Made by a program: the position numbers and the translations under genes. 64,000 nt of DNA from Leptotrichia hongkongensis (GTDB taxonomy: Bacteria > Fusobacteriota > Fusobacteriia > Fusobacteriales > Leptotrichiaceae): contig NZ_AP019846.1 in assembly GCF_007990635.1 (NCBI RefSeq), positions 186,001-250,000 on the forward strand, given 5' to 3'. The notes under the pieces were generated by a model. That model was not told the origin of the DNA. It saw nothing but the letters and a program-made list of their open reading frames with translations, and did not search any database. Below, one piece after another: positions 36,473-45,865 of this stretch (positions are counted from its first letter, which is position 1; each line of letters begins with the position of its first letter).

Positions 36473-37192
36473 ATGGAAAAATTTATAAAATTTTTGGTAA
36501 TTATGATAATTGGTGGAGGTATAGTGGGGTTTCTAGAACTTAGTGGTTATTTATATCATAATGATATTTTGGCGGAATTAGCTGGATATAAAGTTCATGG
36601 GCTGGATATTTCACATCATCAGGAAAAAGTGAATTGGACTCTTGTTGATAAAAAATATAAATTTATCATTTTAAAAGCGACAGAAGGACAGAATTTTCTT
36701 GATACGGATTTTTTATATAATTGGAATAACGCTAGGTTAAATGGATTTGTAGTTGGAGCGTATCATTTTTTTGTAATGACTAGCAGTGGAGAAGCACAAG
36801 CGGATTTTTATATAAGTAAAGTGCCTGATTCTGAGAAAACATTACCTCCAATTATTGATCTTGAAATTTCTACGAAAAAATATAAAAAACCAGATGTAAT
36901 TGAGCATTTGAGAGTTATGGTTGAAAAACTTGAAAAACATTATAAAAAAAGAGTAATTTTCTATGTGAATTATAACACTTATAATGCATACATAAAAGGT
37001 GAATTTCCTGAAAATAAAATTTGGATTACAGATTATAAATATTTTCCTAAAATAGACGAAGAGAATAGGTGGATAATTTGGCAAGTTTCAAGACGTGGCA
37101 GAATTGAAGGAATTCCAGGATTTACAGATAAAAATGTACTTAGAAAAGGAATGACAGTGGAAGAACTCATAAATCAAAGTAAAATAAATTAA
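36473..37192 (+). CDS. GH25 lysozyme-like muramidase, membrane anchored
   Basis: Glycoside hydrolase family 25, cleaving the MurNAc-GlcNAc bond of peptidoglycan. A hydrophobic N-terminus (FLVIMIIGGGIVGFLELSGYL) is either a signal peptide or anchor. The catalytic domain starts at HGLDISHHQEKVNW, with the conserved aspartate, continues with FIILKATEGQNFLDTDF and AYHFFVM, and carries the DLE active-site pair in PPIIDLEIS. Length 239 residues matches a bare catalytic domain with no cell-wall binding repeats. No phage genes are nearby, so it is probably a housekeeping wall enzyme. Confidence 0.9.
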   Translation: MEKFIKFLVIMIIGGGIVGFLELSGYLYHNDILAELAGYKVHGLDISHHQEKVNWTLVDKKYKFIILKATEGQNFLDTDFLYNWNNARLNGFVVGAYHFFVMTSSGEAQADFYISKVPDSEKTLPPIIDLEISTKKYKKPDVIEHLRVMVEKLEKHYKKRVIFYVNYNTYNAYIKGEFPENKIWITDYKYFPKIDEENRWIIWQVSRRGRIEGIPGFTDKNVLRKGMTVEELINQSKIN

Positions 37193-37319
37193 GTAAAGTA
37201 GATTAAAAAAATATCTTATTTTTAACATTATTTTTTGTTTTCTATTGATTTTTATACGAAAATTTGATAACATATAATTAAAGAAGTTAATCTAATTAAT
37301 AAATATTAGGAGGCGTAAA

Positions 37320-38303
37320 ATGAAATATCATTTTAAAGATTTAGGATTAAGCAACACTAAAGAAATGTTTGCTAAAGCAAATAAAGAAGGTTACGCAGTA
37401 CCTGCTTTTAACTTTAACAACATGGAACAATTACAAGGAATTATCGAAGCGTGCGTTGAAGAAGGATCACCAGTAATTCTTCAAGTATCAACAGGTGCAA
37501 GAAAATATATTGGTAAAGAAATGTTACCTTGGCTTGCAAAAGCTGCAACAGCTTATGTAGAAGCATCAGGATCAGACATTCCAGTAGCATTGCACTTGGA
37601 TCATGGTCCAAATTTTGCTGAAGCAAAAGACTGTATCGAATACGGATTCTCTTCAGTAATGTATGATGGATCTCATCACCCTTACGATGAAAACGTTGCA
37701 GAAGCAAAACAAGTTGCTGATTTCGCTCATCAACACGATGTTACAGTTGAAGCTGAATTAGGAGTTTTAGCTGGAATCGAAGACGATGTAGTAGCAGCAG
37801 AACATGTTTATACTCAACCTGATGAAGTTGAAGACTTCGTAACAAAAACAGGAGTTGATTCATTAGCAATCGCAATTGGAACTTCTCACGGAGCTCACAA
37901 ATTCAAACCAGGAGACGATCCTAAATTAAGATTGGATATCTTGGAAGAAATTGAAAAAAGAATACCTGGATTCCCAATCGTATTACATGGTTCATCAGCA
38001 GTACCTCACCAATTTGTTGAAATGATTAACCAATATGGTGGAAAAATTGCAGATGCAATTGGTATCCCTGATTCAGAATTAAGAAAAGCTGCTAAATCAG
38101 CAGTAGCTAAAATTAACGTAGATACTGATGGAAGATTGGCTTTCACAGCAGGAATCAGAGAAGTATTCGCTAAAAACCCAGGAGAATTTGATCCTAGAAA
38201 ATATGTAGGACCTGCAAAAGACTACATGAAAGAATATTACAAAGATAAAATCAGAAATGTATTCGGATCAAATGGAGCTTACAAAGCTGGAGCTGCAAGA
38301 TAA
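37320..38303 (+). CDS. fba: Fructose-1,6-bisphosphate aldolase, class II
   Basis: Zinc-dependent glycolytic aldolase. Metal ligands are found in LHLDHGPNF, EAELGVLAG and GTSHGAHK with VLHGSSAVP; DGSHHPYDEN follows the active-site strand. At 327 residues it fits the class IIA/B fructose-bisphosphate type rather than the tagatose enzymes, though these are close relatives. Codon use is more polished (GCA, GAA, AAC rich) than in neighbours, as expected for a very highly expressed gene. AGGAGGC precedes the start, and two hairpins follow the stop. Confidence 0.95.
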   Translation: MKYHFKDLGLSNTKEMFAKANKEGYAVPAFNFNNMEQLQGIIEACVEEGSPVILQVSTGARKYIGKEMLPWLAKAATAYVEASGSDIPVALHLDHGPNFAEAKDCIEYGFSSVMYDGSHHPYDENVAEAKQVADFAHQHDVTVEAELGVLAGIEDDVVAAEHVYTQPDEVEDFVTKTGVDSLAIAIGTSHGAHKFKPGDDPKLRLDILEEIEKRIPGFPIVLHGSSAVPHQFVEMINQYGGKIADAIGIPDSELRKAAKSAVAKINVDTDGRLAFTAGIREVFAKNPGEFDPRKYVGPAKDYMKEYYKDKIRNVFGSNGAYKAGAAR

Positions 38304-38335
38304 TAACAAATAAAAAATGAAAATTAATTTAGACT

Positions 38336-38433
38336 ATCTCAAGTTTATTCTCAAACTTGGGATATTCCTTTTGAGTTTTACATAAATAAAATTTGTTTAA
38401 AAGAGGTGAAAATTTTTTTTTTCCTCTTTTTTT
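38336..38433 (+). terminator. Double terminator after fba
   Basis: Stem 38336-38346/38353-38363 (ATCTCAAGTTT/AAACTTGGGAT) is followed by a second stem AAAGAGG/CCTCTTT at 38400-38429 with a long T tail. Confidence 0.7.
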
Positions 38434-38470
38434 GTGGAAAAAACAATAAAAGTATTTAAAAATTTAATTC

Positions 38471-38795
38471 TTATACTAAACCCCATTTAAATGACGAATT
38501 TATTACAAATTTTTCTAATTAAAGGATAAAACTTAATATTTTCAAATAATTAAAATATAATTTTCATTTTTCAAACAGATTCTAGTATAAATGTTCCGTC
38601 GGAGCATTTTTCTGTGCTGGCAAAACTGTCTGAGCATAGCGAGTTTTTTGTCAGTGCATAAAAATGTCGTAGACTAGCCATAGGTTATTGCGTAGCAATC
38701 TTGCCAAATATTTTGATTATCAGGATAAACCTTTACTGCAAGATAAGGTTTTGCGGCAATGAGCAATCCTACGAAAATAAAAAGAAAAATATAGA
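38471..38795 (+). repeat. Modular palindromic repeat, copy B3 (right end missing)
   Basis: Very similar to copy B2 from its left end (ATACTAAACCCCATTTAA) through the type B palindrome (38600-38666), the TAGCCATAGGTT block, the ATTGCGTAGCAAT module and the GAGCAATCCTAC hairpin, then stops matching about 38795. It fills the gap between fba and pyrG, which otherwise contains no gene. Confidence 0.85.
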
Positions 38796-38921
38796 AATCA
38801 AAGAGAAAAATATTTATAAATAATAGTTTATTAAAAAAATAATCTGTTAAATTAAGTGATATTTTATAAAATTGCCAAAATATTTAAAACTGAATAAATA
38901 GGAATAGAAATAGGAGGAAAA

Positions 38922-40535
38922 ATGGATAGACAAAATAACACGACAAAATATATTTTTGTCACAGGTGGAGTTGTTTCATCGCTTGGAAAAGGAATTGTGG
39001 CTTCTTCTTTAGGAAGATTGCTAAAAGAGAGAGGATATAAGGTTACAATTCAGAAATTCGATCCGTATATAAATGTTGATCCAGGAACTATGAGTCCTTA
39101 TCAGCATGGGGAAGTTTTTGTTACAGAAGATGGAGCAGAAACTGACTTGGATTTGGGGCATTATGAGAGATTTATCAATGAGAATTTGACAAAGTATAAT
39201 AATTTGACAACTGGAAAAATTATGTCAAAAATTATTGCAAAAGAGCGTCGTGGGGAATTTTTAGGAGGAACTGTGCAAACTGTGCCTCACATGACAGATG
39301 AAATTAAGTACAATGTTATAAAAGCTGCTGAGGAGAATAACTCTGATATTGTAATTACTGAGATTGGTGGGACAATTGGGGATATTGAAAGTGATCCGTT
39401 TATTGAAGCAATTCGTCAGTTGAAAAGAGAAGTTGGAAGAGAAAATATTGCTTACATTCATGTAACATTATTGCCTTATTTAAAAGCAGCAGGAGAATTG
39501 AAGACAAAACCTACACAACATAGCGTAAAAATGCTTCAAGGGCTTGGAATCTCGCCAGATGTGATTGTAGTGAGAAGTGAACATCCTGTTGATGAAAATA
39601 TTAAGAAAAAAATCTCGATTTTCTGTGATATTGATGAAGAGGCAGTGATTGAATCGCTTGATGCTAAAAGTCTTTACGAAATACCATTAACTATGGAAAA
39701 ATTAGGGCTTGCCGATGTAATTTGTAAACATTTTAAAATAAAAAATGAAAAGCCATTACTGACTGAATGGACTAAAATGGTAGAAAAATTCAAAAACCCT
39801 AAAAAGATTGTAAAAGTAGCAGTTGTTGGAAAATATATTGAATTAAAAGATGCTTACATCAGTATTCATGAATCAATCGAGCATGCTGGGTTTAATCTTG
39901 ATACAAAAGTTGAAATTGATTATTTTAAAGCTGGAGAATTTGATGTGAAAAAACTGGCTGATTATGATGGAATTTTAGTGCCAGGTGGATTTGGTGACAG
40001 AGGAGTAGATGGAAAAGTTGAAGCGATAAAATTTGCAAGAGAAAATAACATTCCATTCTTTGGAATTTGTCTTGGAATGCAAATGGCTTGTGTGGAATTT
40101 GCAAGAAATGTACTTGGCTATAAAGATGCAACTTCGACAGAATTTGAAAAAGACACTTCATATCCAATTATAAGCCTCATGGAAGAACAAAAAGGTCTGA
40201 AAGATATGGGAGGGACAATGCGTCTTGGAGCATATCCATGTGTATTAAAAGACGACAGCTTGGCTGCAAATATATATGGAAAAACTGAAATAACTGAAAG
40301 ACATAGACACAGATACGAATTTAACAATGCTTACAGGGAAGAATTTGAAAAAGCTGGAATGGATATTGTAGGATTATCTCCAGATGGAAATTATGTGGAA
40401 GTAATCGAAATAAAAAACCATCCATATTTTATAGCATCACAATATCATCCAGAATTCAAAAGCCGTCCAAATCGTCCACATCCATTGTTCACAGGTTGGA
40501 TAAAAGCGGCATTAAAGAAACGAAGTGAAAAATAA
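38922..40535 (+). CDS. pyrG: CTP synthase
   Basis: Makes CTP from UTP, ATP and glutamine. The N-terminal amidoligase domain has [19 protein letters not shown] and [21 protein letters not shown]; the C-terminal class I glutamine amidotransferase has the nucleophile in [10 protein letters not shown] and the His-Glu pair in [11 protein letters not shown]. Length 537 residues is standard. AGGAGGAAAA precedes the start, and a terminator follows at 40561. The 380 bases upstream are repeat B3 and AT-rich spacer. Confidence 0.97.
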   Translation: MDRQNNTTKYIFVTGGVVSSLGKGIVASSLGRLLKERGYKVTIQKFDPYINVDPGTMSPYQHGEVFVTEDGAETDLDLGHYERFINENLTKYNNLTTGKIMSKIIAKERRGEFLGGTVQTVPHMTDEIKYNVIKAAEENNSDIVITEIGGTIGDIESDPFIEAIRQLKREVGRENIAYIHVTLLPYLKAAGELKTKPTQHSVKMLQGLGISPDVIVVRSEHPVDENIKKKISIFCDIDEEAVIESLDAKSLYEIPLTMEKLGLADVICKHFKIKNEKPLLTEWTKMVEKFKNPKKIVKVAVVGKYIELKDAYISIHESIEHAGFNLDTKVEIDYFKAGEFDVKKLADYDGILVPGGFGDRGVDGKVEAIKFARENNIPFFGICLGMQMACVEFARNVLGYKDATSTEFEKDTSYPIISLMEEQKGLKDMGGTMRLGAYPCVLKDDSLAANIYGKTEITERHRHRYEFNNAYREEFEKAGMDIVGLSPDGNYVEVIEIKNHPYFIASQYHPEFKSRPNRPHPLFTGWIKAALKKRSEK

Positions 40536-40560
40536 TAATAATTAATTAAAAAATAAATTA

Positions 40561-40604
40561 AGCAGGAAAATTTTTATTAATTAGGAGTTTTTCTGCTTTT
40601 TTAT
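40561..40604 (+). terminator. Terminator after pyrG
   Basis: Ten-bp stem AGCAGGAAAA/TTTTTCTGCT (one G-U) followed by a T run. Confidence 0.8.
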
Positions 40605-40684
40605 TTTGGAAATTTTGAATTAGTAAAATTGAAATTCTAGAAATGTAGGTGAAAGGAGACAGCCTACTTAAAATATAAACAAAA

Positions 40685-40998
40685 TAAACTAACCATTTAA
40701 TATAAACTTTTTCAATAAAGGATAAAAACCTAGTATTTCAAAATAATTAAAATATAATTTTTTTTGTTTTAATAAACCGACGGAGCTTTTATTTGTTCAA
40801 CTACGACTGTTTGACGACTGAAAGGAGGAGTTTCGGAGTTGGGCAAATAAAAGTCGTAGTCTAGCCATAGGTTGTAGGATTTGCGGCAATGAGCAATCCT
40901 ACGAAAAGAAAAAATAAAAAAGTTGAATAATTATGAATTAGCTGTTGAACAACCTTATTATGAAAATTTATTCTCATTTTTAAATGAGGAATAGTATA
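40685..40998 (+). repeat. Modular palindromic repeat, copy A2 (core type A)
   Basis: Lies between the convergent genes pyrG and ptsH. It has the same outer parts as copies B1-B3 (AAAGGATAAAAACCTA on the left, AATGAGGAATAGTATAA on the right), but the palindromic core is type A (40785-40852; arms CTTTTATTTG and CAAATAAAAG, inner ACTGTTTGACGACTG). The extra 55-base module is absent, so TAGCCATAGGTT runs straight into GTAGGATTTGCGGCAATG. Confidence 0.85.
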
Positions 40999-41161
40999 AA
41001 GTATATACTTAGAGAGAGGTTTAGTCTGAAAATAAATAACAAAAAAAAAAGACAATCTTAAAAATAAGAAAGCCTTTTTATTTTTTAGTTTAATAAAACA
41101 TATTTTCTATAACAAATCTATAAAAAACAATATTTTTATTTCACTTAATTACTACAATTTA

Positions 41162-41422
41162 TTAGTCTCTAATAGTTGCTAATAATTCTCCTAAAACTTC
41201 AACTGCTTGATCAGCATCAGGTCCTTCAGCGTAAACTGTAACTTCTGAACCATTTTTGATCCCAATTGATAATAGTTTTAATAAAGATTTTCCGTTTACT
41301 TTTTTTCCTTCATTTTCAACTTCTACTGTACTTTCAAATTCTTTTGCTTTAGCAATAAATACTCCACCTGGTCTTGTATGTAATCCTGTAGGATTTGTCA
41401 TAGTAACTGTTTTACTTGCCAT
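41162..41422 (-). CDS. ptsH: HPr phosphocarrier protein
   Basis: Phosphocarrier of the sugar phosphotransferase system, 86 residues. The active histidine is in TGLHTRPGG, where the more usual sequence is GLHARPA. A serine in NGKSLLKLLSIGI is at the position of the regulatory Ser46 of Firmicutes, so HPr kinase control is possible. The gene stands alone, without ptsI. It starts with an AAGGAGGA site and its own consensus promoter. Confidence 0.95.
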   Translation of the reverse strand: MASKTVTMTNPTGLHTRPGGVFIAKAKEFESTVEVENEGKKVNGKSLLKLLSIGIKNGSEVTVYAEGPDADQAVEVLGELLATIRD

Positions 41423-41455
41423 TTATTTATCCTCCTTAATTATATCTCTACCTTA

Positions 41456-41484
41456 ATTTTACAACAGTTTTCGGTATTTGTCAA
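41456..41484 (-). promoter_or_regulatory. Promoter of ptsH
   Basis: On the minus strand TTGACA (41484-41479), 17 bases, TAAAAT (41461-41456), about 34 bases before the ptsH start. Confidence 0.75.
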
Positions 41485-41543
41485 TAAGTCTGAAGAACAT
41501 TTTTTGTGTTGGGCAGTTAAACAATATAGTTTATTTAAAAAAG

Positions 41544-43175
41544 TTATTGAACATCAATTAATAAAGAGTGATAGTTTGTATAAATAACATTTCCTGGTTT
41601 ACTATTTTTTATTTTTTTTACAAATTTTCTTTCACAGTAATCAACAGTAACTTTGTCGCCTCTTTTCGCTTTAGAATACTCACAGGCAAGGTTTGCGGCA
41701 TGCAAAAGAACATCGTTTGGAAGTTCTTGATTATTTCGTAAAATAAGGACATGGCTTCCAGGAATATCCTTTATGTGCAACCAAATGTCATTCGGTTGTC
41801 CTTTGGAAAAGGAAATTTCCTCATTTTCCTTATTGTTTCTACCAACAAAGATTTGAAAGCCTTTGTAGTTAAATGACAATAGTTCACGTTTTTTCGGTTT
41901 GTTCAATTTAATTTTATTTTTTGATTTATTTCCATTATTTGTTAAATTCAGTTCATTTTCAATTTCTTCAATTCCAATAAAATCATTTTCTTTTTCAATA
42001 AACATTTTTATTTCTTCAAAATACTTTATCTCATTTTGAATGTCTAAAAATCTAGAATTTAAGGCTGAAATAGTTCGTTTTCCCTTATTATATTTATTAT
42101 AATAAAAATTCAGATTATCGTTTGGAGATAAGAGCGGATCCAAATTTATTGTAATTTCCTGATTGTTATAAAAGTCAAAAACTGTAACTTTTTTCATTCC
42201 GTATTTTATTTGGTGCATATTTGCTGCCAGAATATCCCCGATATTTTTATAATTTTCAAAATTTTCATTTTTTTTCAAGTCAACTTTTATATTTTTTTCA
42301 ATTTTTTTGAATTTTTTTATTTGAGAATCAACATATTTTAGCAAGTTTTTCTTTTTTTCACTAATAACATTAGAAGTAATAGTTGTTTTAAAATAAGCGT
42401 TTAACCCATCATTTAAGGTTTCAAAATATTTTCTGCTATTTTCTAAATTTGTATTTTCCTTTTGGCTAAATTCAGAAAATTCGTTGTAAGTTAGTACTTT
42501 TTGAATTTTTCCACGATTCATGATTTCGTACATTACAGGATTATAGCTGGATAAATATTTTTTGAAAGTATCATAATCTTGTGAACACTCTAGTGCAAAA
42601 GCACGTCCTACACCTTCAATTTTTTCCATAAAAGATTCTGTTTCAAATGGAAAATTTTCAGCTTCCAGATATATAGGTGAAATCTTTTTTTCCTCAAATG
42701 GCAACGTGTATTTTGCACCAGTCATAATAACACGGTTCCCAACATCAATTGAAGTAAAATAAAGCGCAGACAAAATTTTGTCCTTGCTAGTCAGAAAAAT
42801 ATTGCTCGCTTTTCCCATAATCTCAATAATTAACGTATATTTTTCCACATCTCCAAACTGATTTAACTTCTCAAAGTCAAAATAAACAATCCTGTCAAAA
42901 CCTTCTTGTCTGATATTTATCAAAATTGAATTTTGCAGATATTTTTTTAATGACAATAAAAATTTTGACTGAAAATCAGTATTTGGATCTTTTTCATCCT
43001 TTAAATAAAAAATAGTTGAATTGTCTTTTACTTGAAAAATTAAGTTATTTTTTCCAAAAAAGAGTGAAAATGAAACTCTGTCATATTGGAAAATCTTTGT
43101 CAGTTTATATCGTAATATTTTTTCTTTTATTTCTTTTATCAAAAATGAAATCCCAATTCCATCTAAATAAAGCAT
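41544..43175 (-). CDS. rqcH: NFACT family protein (RqcH/FbpA-like)
   Basis: Protein of 543 residues with the NFACT-N domain at the start (YLDGIGISFLIKEIKEKI), a central coiled coil with two lysine-rich helices, and the C-terminal NFACT-R (DUF814) domain (FQIFVGRNNKENEEISF, then NDIWLHIKDIPGSHVLI). Bacterial RqcH adds alanine tails to nascent chains on stalled 50S subunits; older annotations call it fibronectin-binding protein. The conserved DxR-like and HxxxxxGSHVxI features of the C-terminal domain are present. Confidence 0.9.
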   Translation of the reverse strand: MLYLDGIGISFLIKEIKEKILRYKLTKIFQYDRVSFSLFFGKNNLIFQVKDNSTIFYLKDEKDPNTDFQSKFLLSLKKYLQNSILINIRQEGFDRIVYFDFEKLNQFGDVEKYTLIIEIMGKASNIFLTSKDKILSALYFTSIDVGNRVIMTGAKYTLPFEEKKISPIYLEAENFPFETESFMEKIEGVGRAFALECSQDYDTFKKYLSSYNPVMYEIMNRGKIQKVLTYNEFSEFSQKENTNLENSRKYFETLNDGLNAYFKTTITSNVISEKKKNLLKYVDSQIKKFKKIEKNIKVDLKKNENFENYKNIGDILAANMHQIKYGMKKVTVFDFYNNQEITINLDPLLSPNDNLNFYYNKYNKGKRTISALNSRFLDIQNEIKYFEEIKMFIEKENDFIGIEEIENELNLTNNGNKSKNKIKLNKPKKRELLSFNYKGFQIFVGRNNKENEEISFSKGQPNDIWLHIKDIPGSHVLILRNNQELPNDVLLHAANLACEYSKAKRGDKVTVDYCERKFVKKIKNSKPGNVIYTNYHSLLIDVQ

Positions 43176-43236
43176 ATTCCCTCCTTAATATATTTTATTT
43201 TTATCAAAAAAATCACAATTAAACTAATAACTGTGA

Positions 43237-44145
43237 TTATATCTTTAAATTTTTAATTGTTTCAAAATCTTTAAAACCTAATTTTTGAGCTTCTTCATCT
43301 GTTCTGTTACGACACAACTTTTTTAAACTTTTTCTAATGGCTCCACCTGGATATTTTAAATTAATTACAAAAACTAAATATTCTAATATTAAAACTGATA
43401 CTGCTATCCTATCTGATATTTTACCATTAATGAAATATAATTTGTTTTTAAATTCATCTAATATCTTGGGCTTTGTGGAAAATTTTATATCTACAATATT
43501 CGAGTTATGAGCTGATAAGTTTCTAATTAAATTGATATTTTCTAACCAAGATAAATATATAATTCCAGATAAATTATGTTCTTTAGCTATTTTATTCTGA
43601 TATTTTTTATATAGTAGTTTATATAAATCCAGTATTTCCCCAAATGTTAAAATATCTGTTACTAGCCATATTGGTATTTTATTGTGATTTTGTTTATACG
43701 TTTCAAGCAATTCGTTTTTACTATTTCCTAAACTTCTATCTATTCTTTTTTTAAAATCTTTTTCTTTAAATGTTCTGAAATGTCTACAATATTCTGTTTT
43801 ATCTACTCACTTATAAAAATCAAGGTATCCATAAGCTCCAAATTTTTCACCTATTAAATAAGAAAATTTAGTTTTTAATGAAATTTCGACTTTTTCAGTT
43901 AATCTTAATAAATTAATTCTTAAATTCTTATTTTCATAAAATCTAGTTAATATTTCATCAAAAGTAATGTCTTGTATATATTGTCCATTTTTAAAATAAG
44001 GTAACGAACATTCTTTTAATTTATAGTAATTTATAAATTGCAATACTTTTTCAGCTTTTTCTTCATCAGTGATAATCATTCCCCTATCTTTAAAGAGTTT
44101 CACTTGTTCTTTAAAAGTCAGAAATTCATCTCTTACCATAATCAT
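43237..44145 (-). pseudogene. Abi_2 family (AbiD/AbiF) protein interrupted by one TGA
   Basis: Abortive-infection-like gene of the Abi_2 family. The N-terminal part (43807-44145) has [21 protein letters not shown] and INYYKL; the C-terminal part (43237-43710) has IPIWLVTDILTFGEILDLY and the HEPN-like NLIRNLSAHNSNI. Both are in the same frame and the 97 bases between are fully open except for a single TGA at 43809-43807 after YLDFYK. Without it the protein would be 302 residues, a normal length. A TGG to TGA change is the simplest explanation; readthrough is conceivable. SD AGGAG lies eight bases before the ATG. Confidence 0.75.
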
Positions 44146-44159
44146 CTTAAATTCTCCTA

Positions 44160-44222
44160 AAAAAAAGCCCTGCGTAGGTATACTAACCTTGTATTATTTA
44201 AAATACTGCAGGGGGTTTGATA
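44160..44222 (-). ncRNA. abiF-like structured RNA upstream of the Abi_2 gene
   Basis: On the minus strand, directly before the Abi_2 gene, CCCTGC pairs with GCAGGG across an interior containing a second small stem (GTATT/AATAC) and GGTTAGTATACC, and a T7 tail follows. This layout, hairpin plus U tail next to an Abi_2 gene, resembles the published abiF RNA motif. Assignment rests on position and shape, not on a covariance search. Confidence 0.55.
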
Positions 44223-44360
44223 TAATTAATTCTACTCTATTTTTATAAAATTGTCAATAAAAAATAAAAAAATTTTATTACAGTTACTATATTTAGTTGC
44301 CATTGTTCTTATGTTGTTTTATTATTATCTTATCTAATGATTTTGTAATAGTGGATTTTC

Positions 44361-45023
44361 TTAAAGCGTATTTTTCCTAACCATAATATTTTCTGCATCC
44401 TCAATATTTAAAACTTTTTCATCCCCATCAACAATTAAAGTTATTAAATATTTATCAATATTTAAAATTTTTATAAGTGATTTTATCATAACGCCTTTTT
44501 CGTTTAGGTATTTTCTAATTGCAGTACTTCCTTTGATTGAAGAGACTTGCACTAAATCATTTTTTTCAAAATTTAAGATTGATTCAGGTTGAATGTCTTT
44601 TTTGACTTTATCTAGATTTTTTACGATTGTTTCAAAAACTTCGATAAATGTGTCCAGTTTTTTTTGTGGAATATCGTCTGTGATTTTTTCTAGAATGTTT
44701 GAGTGAAAATCTCCGTGATAGTTTAATGCAACTTTTCCTTTTGAAGTTAGTTTTACAAAAACTTTACGTCTGTCAATATCTGAACGATAGCGTTCTAAAA
44801 ATTGCTTATCAGTCAGCTTGTTCACTGCAACTGAGGCAGTTCCCATTGTAATGCCCAATTTATCAGATAATTCATTCATTGTAATTTCATTTTCTCCAAT
44901 AGCTTCAATAATATGAAGTTCAGATGTAGTTAAACATTTAATTACCTGATTTAAATTTATTTCTTCAATTTTGTAATATGTTTTATAAAATTTATCTAAT
45001 AGATTTTCTATTTTTTCATACAT
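44361..45023 (-). CDS. MarR-type regulator fused to a FeoA-like domain
   Basis: Transcription regulator of 220 residues. Residues 1-145 form a MarR winged helix (LTTSELHIIEAIGENEITMNEL, then KLGITMGTASVAVNKLTDKQFLERYRSDIDRRKVFVKLT). The last 70 residues (NFEKNDLVQVSSIKGSTAIRKYLNEKG onwards) look like an SH3-fold FeoA domain, as at the C-terminus of DtxR/MntR metal sensors. This suggests a metal-responsive or small-ligand regulator. It follows rpe after 157 bases, and its targets are unknown. Confidence 0.75.
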   Translation of the reverse strand: MYEKIENLLDKFYKTYYKIEEINLNQVIKCLTTSELHIIEAIGENEITMNELSDKLGITMGTASVAVNKLTDKQFLERYRSDIDRRKVFVKLTSKGKVALNYHGDFHSNILEKITDDIPQKKLDTFIEVFETIVKNLDKVKKDIQPESILNFEKNDLVQVSSIKGSTAIRKYLNEKGVMIKSLIKILNIDKYLITLIVDGDEKVLNIEDAENIMVRKNTL

Positions 45024-45180
45024 TTTAACTGTTCCTTTCTTCTTTTATTTACAATTTTTTATTTTATCTGTTTTTTCATATTTTTTGCATTTAACCTCTT
45101 TTAATATCTAATAGATAGATAATTTCAGGATTTGAATAAAGTAGACATAATTTTTGAGTTTAATTTAAGATACTTTTACA

Positions 45181-45813
45181 TTATTTCAGGGAATCAATTT
45201 TTTCTTTATAATTTCCACTAAAAATATAGGAACCTGCAACTAGCACATTTGCCCCAGCTTCTTTTACCAGCTTAGCAGTTTTGTCGTTTATTCCGCCATC
45301 CACTTCAATATCAATGTTTTTGTTAATCTTTCGTAAATCTTTTATTTTCTGTATCATTTCAGGAATGAATTTTTGCCCGCCAAAACCGGGATTCACAGTC
45401 ATTATTAGAACCATATCAATGTTATCCAGGTCATATTTTATAACATCCAGCGGAGTAGAAGGATTTAATGCGACACCTACTTTTTTTCCGAAAGATTTTA
45501 TTAATTGTATTGTTCTGTTCAAGTGCTTTGAAGCTTCAGCATGGACTGTGATTATGTCTGAGAATTGTGCAAAATCTTCTATTAAGTAATCTGGTTCGTT
45601 TACCATCAGGTGTACATCAAATACAAGATTGCTATGTTTTCGTAAAGATGAAATGACAGGAGCTCCAAAGCTTATATTTGGAACAAAATTTCCATCCATA
45701 ACATCTAAATGCAGGTATTCTGCTCCGAGTTTTTCCACTTCTGTGATTTCTTCCTTTAGCTTACTAAAGTCTGCGGCAAGCAGCGAAGGTGCTATGATAA
45801 TTTTTTTATCCAT
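45181..45813 (-). CDS. rpe: Ribulose-phosphate 3-epimerase
   Basis: Interconverts ribulose-5-phosphate and xylulose-5-phosphate in the pentose phosphate pathway. TIM-barrel enzyme of 210 residues with the signature APSLLAADFSKL, HLDVMDGNFVPNISFG, HLMVNEP, MTVNPGFGGQKF and DGGIND, which hold the metal and phosphate. The upstream neighbours rsgA and a PASTA protein on the same strand reproduce the Firmicute order PASTA kinase-rsgA-rpe. The start follows AAAGAAAAGAG, a weak site. Confidence 0.95.
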   Translation of the reverse strand: MDKKIIIAPSLLAADFSKLKEEITEVEKLGAEYLHLDVMDGNFVPNISFGAPVISSLRKHSNLVFDVHLMVNEPDYLIEDFAQFSDIITVHAEASKHLNRTIQLIKSFGKKVGVALNPSTPLDVIKYDLDNIDMVLIMTVNPGFGGQKFIPEMIQKIKDLRKINKNIDIEVDGGINDKTAKLVKEAGANVLVAGSYIFSGNYKEKIDSLK

Positions 45814-45865
45814 AAAAAATCAACTCTTTTCTTTAATTAAATATTCTTAAATCAAGTGTTAGGTT

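Noticed and set aside
36322-37319. Prophage lysis origin for the GH25 gene
   Set aside because: No holin, tail or integrase genes nearby; flanked by serS and fba, so a housekeeping muramidase is more likely.
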